Assembly: GCA_016209245.1 (NCBI GenBank)
Contig: JACQWN010000519.1
Coordinates: forward strand, 1 to 5,726
DNA length: 5,726 bases
Direction: 5' to 3'
From: Bacteroidia bacterium
GTDB taxonomy: Bacteria > Bacteroidota > Bacteroidia > Bacteroidales > BM523
The notes under the pieces: model-generated
What the model was told of the DNA's origin: nothing
Seen by the model: the letters and a program-made list of their open reading frames with translations, nothing else
Database searches by the model: none
In this document: piece by piece, positions 1 to 5,016 of the stretch
How the letters are laid out: every line of letters starts with the position of its first letter
Numbering within the stretch: position 1 is the first letter of the stretch
Made by a program: the position numbers and the translations under genes

Positions 1-1
1 A

Positions 2-2080
2 TTTTCATTAATACTCTTCATCATTCTCCTATCGCCCATTTTATTAAGAAAATTAAAAATTCCCGGCATTATCGGCTTAATTATTTCAGGAGTGATTATT
101 GGCCCGCATTGCCTTAATATCCTGGAAAAAACTTCGGCTATTGATTTATTTTCGACAATCGGGCTTCTGTACATTATGTTTATTGCAGGGCTTGAGCTCG
201 ATATGAACGAGTTCAGGCAAAATAAATTTAAAAGCCTTGGTTTCGGCGTTTTTACTTTTACAATTCCTATCCTGCTTGGTGTTCCAACCTGTTATTATTT
301 GTTAGATTATGATATTAATGCCAGCATATTAACTGCCAGCATGTTTGCTACACATACGCTTGTGGCATATCCTATTGTATCTAAATTTGGAATTTCAAAG
401 AATGAAGCTGTAGCTATTACTGTAGGGGGTACGATATTTACCGACACTGCTGTTCTTATTCTTTTTGCAATAATTTTAGGAACAAATCAAGGGAATCTGA
501 CTCCTGAATTCTGGCTCAGATTTGGTGTTTCGTTAATTGTATTTATATTAATCATGTTTCTAATAATTCCGCGTATTGCCCGATGGTTTTTCATTCGGCT
601 TGAAGCGGAAAAAACTTCCCATTATATCTTTGTTCTTTCCATAGTATTTTTTGCAGCATTCTTAGCGCAGGAAGCAGGTGTAGAGCCGATAATCGGAGCA
701 TTCGTATCAGGATTAGCATTAAACCGGTTAATACCTCATTCGTCGGTATTGATGAACAGACTGCAGTTTGTCGGAAATGCCATTTTTATTCCGTTTTTCC
801 TTATCAGCGTCGGAATGGTCGTTGATATCAGTGTATTATTAAATGGACCAATGGCATGGATTATAGCTTTTACATTATCGTTTTTTGCTCTTCTGGGGAA
901 ATATGGCGCTGCTTTTATTACTAAATTACTTTTCAAATATTCAAAATTACAGGGACAATTAATATTTGGATTAAGCAGTTCGCATGCTGCAGCAACTCTT
1001 GCCATTATTTTAATCGGATATAAAGCCGGTATAATTGATGAAAACATACTTAACGGCACTATTATACTTATCCTTATTACTTGTATTGTGGCTTCATTTG
1101 TTACTGAAAATGCAGCAAAAAAAATCTTATCTTCAGGCGAAGCATCGGATATTAAAACTGATATACTTACAAAACAGCATGAAAATATTTTAATTCCTAT
1201 TGCAAATTTTAATAATCTTGAATCATTAATTGATTTCACTATCTTAATCAAAGATAAAAAATCGCCTTATCCTGTTAATTTGCTTTCGGTAGTTACCGAT
1301 GATAATGAAGCTGAAATCAATTTTATCAAGGTGAAAAAGACACTGGACGATTCCATCAGGAATATTTCCTCAACAGATATCCTGCTTAAACCGCTCGTGA
1401 CAATTGATATAAATATTGCTAACGGAATAATAAGAACTTCAAGGGAAATTTTTGCCGATACAATAATAATGGGATGGCCCGAAAAAGAATCATTAATGGA
1501 TAAAATTTTTGGTCATAAAATCATTAATATTATCGAAACTGTTGAAAAAAATATTATTTTATGTACTCTGAAAAAGCCCGTCAACACTTGCAGAAAAATA
1601 AAATTAATTTGTCCGCCTTCCATAGAATTGGAAAAAGGGTTTCATTACTGGCTTAATAAAATCTTTTATCTTGCCGGTGAATTAAGCACCGGAATCGAAT
1701 TTTATTGCTCAAGCGCTACAAGGCATGAAACAGTTGAATTTCTGAAAAATACACGGCATAAAGTCACCGTATTATTTCAGGAATTTGCTTTTCCTGAAAA
1801 CCTGCGTAAATTTTCAGATAATATTTCACGCGACGACCTGTTAATAATTGTTTCTCCGCGTAAAGGCGCTGTTTCTTACACAAATGACTTTGAACAAATT
1901 CCGAAACGGCTTGATAAATATTTTAAGAAAAATTCAATTATTATAATCTATCCAATGATTAACGAGATAATAAGCAGGTATGAAAAATATCATGATATTG
2001 ATTCGGAGCTTCTGACAAAAGGGATGGATACGGTTTCGAAAATTCAAAAAGGAATCGGTAGCATATTCGGGAAGAGATAA
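2..2080 (+). CDS. CPA2-family cation:proton antiporter with C-terminal USP-like domains (5' partial)
   Basis: This is an inner-membrane antiporter that would exchange Na+ or K+ for protons. The frame is open to the left edge, so the true start lies outside the window. The GTG at 92 follows an SD-like AGGA but is internal: codons upstream of it encode the conserved family stretch KIPGIIGLIISGVIIGP. Counting position 2 as residue 1, roughly residues 1-375 form hydrophobic membrane segments. Family marks include GLLYIMFIAGLELD, GVEPIIGAFVSGLALNR, FFLISVGMVVD and FGLSSSHAAATLA. The ion-binding helix reads GGTIFTDTA, with its Asp codon at 443-445; Thr stands where many relatives have Asp or Asn. 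Residues ~395-690 are soluble and resemble two universal-stress-protein folds, a common regulatory tail in this family. The ion specificity cannot be read. The gene appears intact up to its stop, which overlaps the ArsR remnant downstream. Confidence 0.93.
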   Translation, partial: FSLILFIILLSPILLRKLKIPGIIGLIISGVIIGPHCLNILEKTSAIDLFSTIGLLYIMFIAGLELDMNEFRQNKFKSLGFGVFTFTIPILLGVPTCYYLLDYDINASILTASMFATHTLVAYPIVSKFGISKNEAVAITVGGTIFTDTAVLILFAIILGTNQGNLTPEFWLRFGVSLIVFILIMFLIIPRIARWFFIRLEAEKTSHYIFVLSIVFFAAFLAQEAGVEPIIGAFVSGLALNRLIPHSSVLMNRLQFVGNAIFIPFFLISVGMVVDISVLLNGPMAWIIAFTLSFFALLGKYGAAFITKLLFKYSKLQGQLIFGLSSSHAAATLAIILIGYKAGIIDENILNGTIILILITCIVASFVTENAAKKILSSGEASDIKTDILTKQHENILIPIANFNNLESLIDFTILIKDKKSPYPVNLLSVVTDDNEAEINFIKVKKTLDDSIRNISSTDILLKPLVTIDINIANGIIRTSREIFADTIIMGWPEKESLMDKIFGHKIINIIETVEKNIILCTLKKPVNTCRKIKLICPPSIELEKGFHYWLNKIFYLAGELSTGIEFYCSSATRHETVEFLKNTRHKVTVLFQEFAFPENLRKFSDNISRDDLLIIVSPRKGAVSYTNDFEQIPKRLDKYFKKNSIIIIYPMINEIISRYEKYHDIDSELLTKGMDTVSKIQKGIGSIFGKR

Positions 2081-2217
2081 AAAAGGCAGGTTTAATACAA
2101 GGCACAATTGAATATCCCAAAGTAAAATATTGCATTAATAAAGAAAACTGGGATAAAGCCCAAAAAACTTATGCTCAATTTTTTTCTCAAAAAATTAAAC
2201 GAAAAGTAAAATGTTAG
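2071..2217 (+). pseudogene. arsR: ArsR/SmtB-family repressor, C-terminal remnant
   Basis: This frame has no start codon and is too short for routine gene calling, but it is recognisable. It reads EEIKKAGLIQGTIEYPKVKY and continues with CINKENWDKAQ to a TAG stop at 2215-2217, about 48 codons. This matches the wing and last helix of ArsR-family repressors, where a helix ending in KAGLI is followed by a beta hairpin and a short xYCIxxExW segment. Full-length members have about 100-120 residues; the helix-turn-helix and the usual metalloid-binding cysteines would lie upstream and are absent. Upstream the frame meets a TAG at 2059-2061, inside the antiporter gene, so the remnant is fused to unrelated sequence between about 2060 and 2080. 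The next gene starts 7 bases after the stop, as in an operon. The role as arsenite-responsive regulator is inferred from family and from the acr3 gene nearby. Confidence 0.78.
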
Positions 2218-2224
2218 TAATAAA

Positions 2225-2905
2225 ATGAAAAAATTATCACTTGTTTTTATCTGCACAATGTTTGTTATATCAAACATTTTTGCACAAGGTGCAAAAGCAG
2301 AGTTCGAAAAAGCTCAAAAAGCAGGTAAGTCTATTTACCTGATTGTTACGGACAAATTAGCCACAGGCACGGATGGCCTATTAAAGATTGTTGAAGATGC
2401 ACAAAAAACAGCGAAAAAAACCGCTGTTATTAAATTAGACCGTGACGATAAAGCCAATGCTGATTTAATTTCAAAATACAGGTTGGCCGGTGCTCCTCTG
2501 CCAATGGTATTGGTTCTTGCTTCAAACGGTGTGGCATCAGGCGGCCTCACATCTAAAGATGCAACTGTAGAAAAACTTTTATCATTCCTGCCTACAAAAA
2601 CTCAGGCAGAAGTATTACTGGGCTTTGAAAACGACAAACCTGCTTTTATTGTTTGCGGTAAAAAAAATGCGAAAGACAAAACTACCATTGAAGCAGAGTG
2701 TAAACAAGCAATTACCAGCTTAGGAAATAAAGCCACTCAGGTTTTCGTAGATGTTGACAGCAAAGAAGAAATTAATTTTTTAGCTTTAATAAAACCCGAC
2801 CTTACAAAAACTACGGTATTGGTTTTTAATGGAAAGGGTCAATATACAGGAACCCTTGAATCTACCGCAAAATCAATAAGAAATCGCAACTTATTTCAAG
2901 TTTAA
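2225..2905 (+). CDS. exported protein with two thioredoxin-like halves, altered C-terminus
   Basis: The protein starts with a typical type I signal peptide: Lys residues at 2-3, a hydrophobic core, and a likely cut after IFA at residue 20, before QG. The mature protein would be periplasmic. Residues ~24-125 look like a thioredoxin fold with the cis-Pro region GAPLPMVLVLASNG. Residues ~130-215 look like a second, more diverged copy ending in a strand TTVLVFNGKGQYTG. No CxxC is present in either half, so classical disulfide exchange is not supported; Cys144-type positions in FIVCGKK and EAEC are the only mature cysteines. The start ATG lies 7 bases after the ArsR remnant, suggesting co-transcription. 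From about residue 213 the frame enters sequence that belongs better to the next gene, so the natural C-terminus is probably missing. I do not recognise a named family. A role in metalloid handling is inferred from context only. Confidence 0.72.
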   Translation: MKKLSLVFICTMFVISNIFAQGAKAEFEKAQKAGKSIYLIVTDKLATGTDGLLKIVEDAQKTAKKTAVIKLDRDDKANADLISKYRLAGAPLPMVLVLASNGVASGGLTSKDATVEKLLSFLPTKTQAEVLLGFENDKPAFIVCGKKNAKDKTTIEAECKQAITSLGNKATQVFVDVDSKEEINFLALIKPDLTKTTVLVFNGKGQYTGTLESTAKSIRNRNLFQV

Positions 2906-3969
2906 TGGCAATCGTAATAGGAATTGGGGTTATAGTTGGTATAAGAACTATTAATGTATATTCCGAAAAAGCAGTTGCCGTGAAATTAGACAACCTCGGT
3001 GCAAATATTCTTGTACTTCCACAGGCTGCAAGTATTGACGATTATTACACTTCCGATATTGACGCCCCAACTATACCAATGGAATATGTTGAAAAAATTC
3101 TTACATCGGATTTAAAAGGAGTTGATAATTTATCGCCCAAACTCACAAGGCGTATTATTATTAATAATAAAAAATTTGTCCTCACAGGTATACAACCCAA
3201 AAACGAAATTGCATCAAAACCGCTATGGCAGACAACAGGTTTTAGCAAAGAATTACAGGCAAGCTGCGCCCCTTCAAAAGGAGAAACTAAAAGTCGTGGG
3301 TGCGAAGATAAAAAGTTGAAACGCAAAGGTGTTGACACTCTTAATTATGCTGAATGTTTATTAGGCGCACAGGTTGCAAAATCACTTAACCTGAAAGAAA
3401 AGGATAAACTAAAAATTCAGGACAATGAATTTACCATTGCAAAACTTCTTGATGAAACCGGAACTGTTGACGATGACAGGATTTTTATAAACCTCAAAGC
3501 AGCACAAGATATTTTTGGAATAGAAAATCAAATCAGTGCAATTGAAATTATGGGTTGCTGCAATGCAATTTCAGATGGATTACTTGGAAAATTAAGAAAT
3601 ATTCTGCCCGATACCCGCATTACAACCATCAATCAGATCGTTTCAACACAAATAGAAACCAATAAAATGATGAATAAAATTTCAATTATTTTTCTGATAA
3701 TAATTCTTACTTTAAAAAGCGAGATTTATAAAATCTTATTAGTTAAAGCAACCGTTTTAGGATTATTCGGCGGTGTTTTGGGTTATCTGTTGGGAACAAT
3801 TGCTGCTTATTATATGGGACCTGTTTTTGCACAAATACAAGTTTCGCCCATTCCTCTGTTTATTTTATGGGCTGTTTTAATTTCAATCGGTATATCAATT
3901 TTAGGTTCATTGCTTCCTACCTATTTCGCTGCGAAAATTGAACCTTTTTCAAATATGCAGGAGGAGTAA
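2905..3969 (+). CDS. FtsX/MacB-like ABC transporter permease, N-terminus and centre missing
   Basis: This is the membrane subunit of an ABC exporter of the MacB/LolCDE type, partner of the ATPase at 4080-4766. The first helix (MAIVIGIGVIVGI) is cut short by the ATG at 2905; in-frame sequence back to about 2860 (KKSQLISSL) appears to belong to the protein, but a TGA at 2857 closes it. Residues ~20-255 form the extracytoplasmic domain, with five cysteines at residues 121, 133, 151, 218 and 219, the last two as GCC. Helix 2 starts at residue 259 (ISIIFLIIIL) and jumps at residue ~269-270 to LKSEIYKILL. The loop that usually carries an ERxxEIGxxxAxGA motif is absent, a loss of roughly 25-30 residues judged from memory of the family. 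Two further helices follow (~280-304 and ~316-340). The gene as written probably gives no working transporter. AGGAGGAG at 3959-3966 sits at the stop with no start codon nearby. Confidence 0.75.
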   Translation: MAIVIGIGVIVGIRTINVYSEKAVAVKLDNLGANILVLPQAASIDDYYTSDIDAPTIPMEYVEKILTSDLKGVDNLSPKLTRRIIINNKKFVLTGIQPKNEIASKPLWQTTGFSKELQASCAPSKGETKSRGCEDKKLKRKGVDTLNYAECLLGAQVAKSLNLKEKDKLKIQDNEFTIAKLLDETGTVDDDRIFINLKAAQDIFGIENQISAIEIMGCCNAISDGLLGKLRNILPDTRITTINQIVSTQIETNKMMNKISIIFLIIILTLKSEIYKILLVKATVLGLFGGVLGYLLGTIAAYYMGPVFAQIQVSPIPLFILWAVLISIGISILGSLLPTYFAAKIEPFSNMQEE

Positions 3970-3983
3970 ACCTGAATAATTCA

Positions 3984-4060
3984 CAAATTTTACCCCGCAC
4001 ATAATCACAGCATATAACTCGTTATGTGCTGTGATTATATGCGGGGTTTGCTGCAAATTT
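3984..4060. repeat. 7-base direct repeat CAAATTT flanking the palindrome
   Basis: CAAATTT occurs at 3984-3990, one base before the palindrome, and again at 4054-4060, six bases after it. This is the arrangement expected if a small palindromic element inserted with target duplication, but the motif is AT-rich and chance is possible. Outside these marks the 3970-4079 gap shows nothing else beyond a weak CAGG ahead of the ATPase start. Confidence 0.4.
3992..4047. repeat. 56-base near-perfect palindrome
   Basis: Arms 3992-4017 and 4022-4047 are 26 bases each with 24 matching pairs and a four-base loop CTCG. The two non-Watson-Crick positions are 4000/4039 (C against A on the plus strand, G-T on the minus strand) and 4013/4026 (T-G on the plus strand). 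The outer ends are ACCCCGCA and TGCGGGGT. It lies between the permease and the ATPase. It could be a hairpin in the transcript affecting stability or read-through, or a copy of a dispersed palindromic repeat. Only three T follow the right arm, so it is a poor match to a standard intrinsic terminator. Confidence 0.9.
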
Positions 4061-4079
4061 ATAAATAATACAGGTAATT

Positions 4080-4766
4080 ATGAATATTATAAAAACTCAG
4101 AATTTATCAAAATCCTATCGCCATAAAGACGGTGTTGTAGATGCTATTAAAAATATTTCCCTCTCTGTTGAAAAAGGCAGTTTTGTTACAATCACAGGTC
4201 CGTCAGGTTCAGGTAAAACAACTTTGTTGCTTACTCTGGCAGGATTAATCAGGGCTACATCCGGCACATTCAGTTTTCTTGAAAAAGAATTAACCCATGT
4301 CCCAGACAGCGAACTTGCACATTTCAGAAGAAAAAATGTAGGTTTCATTATGCAAAGTTTTGCTCTGATCCCTTATCTCACTACCATTCAAAATGTGATG
4401 TTACCTTTGTCTTTAAATAATGTCAGCAAGTCTAAACAGAAATCAACAGCAGAAGCAGCGCTTGATAATGTTGATTTAGGAAACAGAAAAAATCATTATC
4501 CCCGTGAGCTTTCAGCAGGACAGCAACAAAGAGTTGCCATTGCAAGGGCTTTGGTTAATTCGCCATCTGTTATTTTTGCCGATGAACCCACAGGAAATTT
4601 AGACCCTGCATTATCTGTTGAAATTCTTAATTTTTTAAAAGACATCAACGAAAAGAAAAACATTACAGTTGTTATGGTAACGCATAACCCTGTTGCTGCC
4701 GGGTATGGTAATGTAAAAATACATCTTGAAAACGGACAAATAAATTCTATAGTAAACAAAAAGTGA
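4080..4766 (+). CDS. ABC transporter ATP-binding protein, LolD/MacB type
   Basis: This is the cytoplasmic ATPase that would drive the FtsX-like permease encoded just upstream. All nucleotide-binding motifs are present in order: Walker A GPSGSGKTT at residues 40-48, Q-loop Gln92 in IMQSFALIPYLT, signature LSAGQ at 144-148 (the usual LSGGQ with one conservative change), Walker B VIFADE at 164-169, D-loop NLD at 173-175 and the H-loop His202 in VMVTHNP. The length of 228 residues is normal for the LolD/MacB/FtsE-like group, and there are no gaps, so this is the one clearly complete protein in the window. A weak CAGG at 4071-4074 precedes the ATG. The last base of its TGA stop is the first base of an ATG (TGATG at 4764-4768), a layout typical of translational coupling to a following gene. 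The substrate is unknown; location suggests a metalloid or a metal-damaged thiol compound, which is inference. Confidence 0.93.
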   Translation: MNIIKTQNLSKSYRHKDGVVDAIKNISLSVEKGSFVTITGPSGSGKTTLLLTLAGLIRATSGTFSFLEKELTHVPDSELAHFRRKNVGFIMQSFALIPYLTTIQNVMLPLSLNNVSKSKQKSTAEAALDNVDLGNRKNHYPRELSAGQQQRVAIARALVNSPSVIFADEPTGNLDPALSVEILNFLKDINEKKNITVVMVTHNPVAAGYGNVKIHLENGQINSIVNKK

Positions 4767-4801
4767 TGAAATCAAAATTATTTTCAAATTTTTTATGCTG
4801 A
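4766..4801 (+). other. mini-ORF overlapping the ATPase stop, possible start of a lost gene
   Basis: An ATG sharing its A with the ATPase stop codon opens an 11-codon frame, MKSKLFSNFLC, that stops at 4799-4801. The TGATG overlap and Lys-rich then hydrophobic start look like the beginning of an exported or membrane protein in the same operon. The frame ends where repeat-like sequence begins, so it may be the stub of a deleted gene. It could equally be chance. Confidence 0.3.
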
Positions 4802-4815
4802 GCTTGTCAAAGCAT
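4795..4815. repeat. fragment resembling a dispersed intergenic repeat
   Basis: The stretch contains TGAGCTTGTCAAAGC, close to the CTGAGCTTGTCGAAG motif (reverse CTTCGACAAGCTCAG) that I know as a very frequent intergenic repeat in many bacterial genomes, including Bacteroidota. GCTT and AAGC can pair around a GTCA loop, and ATGCT and AGCAT sit at its two ends. One base differs from the common form. The assignment rests on recollection of the motif. Confidence 0.45.
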
Positions 4816-4840
4816 CAAATTGTATAACTTTCAAATTGTA
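4815..4840. repeat. 10-base direct repeat upstream of acr3
   Basis: TCAAATTGTA occurs at 4815-4824 and again at 4831-4840, a 16-base spacing, ending five bases before the acr3 ATG. Tandem half-sites in front of an efflux gene could be a regulator site, and TAACTTTC at 4825-4832 is within one base of the Bacteroidota -7 motif TAnnTTTG, with TTG at 4804-4806 as a possible -33 element. The very short leader this implies makes the promoter reading weak. Confidence 0.35.
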
Positions 4841-4845
4841 ATAGT

Positions 4846-5016
4846 ATGGAAGAAAAGAAAAAACGCTTAAAATTTCTTGACAGGTATTTAACCCTGTGGA
4901 TTTTTCTTGCAATGTTTATCGGTGTTTTCACAGGTTATTTATTTCCTGCAATTGCCTTGGCGATGTATTTAAAAACTACAAAGTATTGGGGCTTTCCCTC
5001 ATTCAAAATTGGTTAA
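4846..5016 (+). pseudogene. acr3: Acr3-type arsenite permease, 5' fragment before the break
   Basis: The ATG at 4846 opens a frame whose first 37 residues match the start of Acr3 permeases: a charged head, then FLDRYLTLWIFLAMFIGVFT and GYLFPAIA, the first membrane helix. After Ala37 (codon 4954-4956) the frame leaves the family and runs through 19 unrelated codons to TAA at 5014-5016. Homology resumes at once in another frame at 4956. The segment that normally holds the second helix and the loop with an MYPPLAKV-like motif, about 35-45 residues from memory of the family, is absent. The break is therefore a deletion that also shifts frame, not a simple one-base error. Confidence 0.78.

Noticed and set aside
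92..94. GTG with upstream AGGA as the antiporter start
   Set aside because: The frame is open and conserved upstream to position 2 (family motif at about 59-106), so the start lies outside the window.
736..1251. Minus-strand open frame of 171 codons inside the antiporter gene
   Set aside because: It lies fully opposite a well-conserved plus-strand gene and its protein has no recognisable family features.
2092..2277. Minus-strand open frame across the ArsR remnant and signal-peptide region
   Set aside because: The plus strand carries a recognisable ArsR C-terminus and a signal peptide; the minus translation is low-complexity Phe/Ile-rich.
2225..2290. Lipoprotein signal (Cys10) in the exported protein
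   Set aside because: The residues before the Cys (VFI) do not fit a lipobox and a good type I site (IFA before QG) follows at residue 20.
3992..4047. Palindrome as an integron attC site
   Set aside because: AAC and GTT sit near the loop rather than at the outer ends, the core GTTRRRY is not matched, and the arms pair almost fully without extrahelical bases.
3992..4060. Palindrome as a standard intrinsic terminator
   Set aside because: Only three T follow the right arm and there is no T-tract on the other strand either; read-through control remains possible.
4115..4759. Minus-strand open frames opposite the ABC ATPase
   Set aside because: The plus strand encodes a complete ATPase with every motif, so these are antisense shadows.
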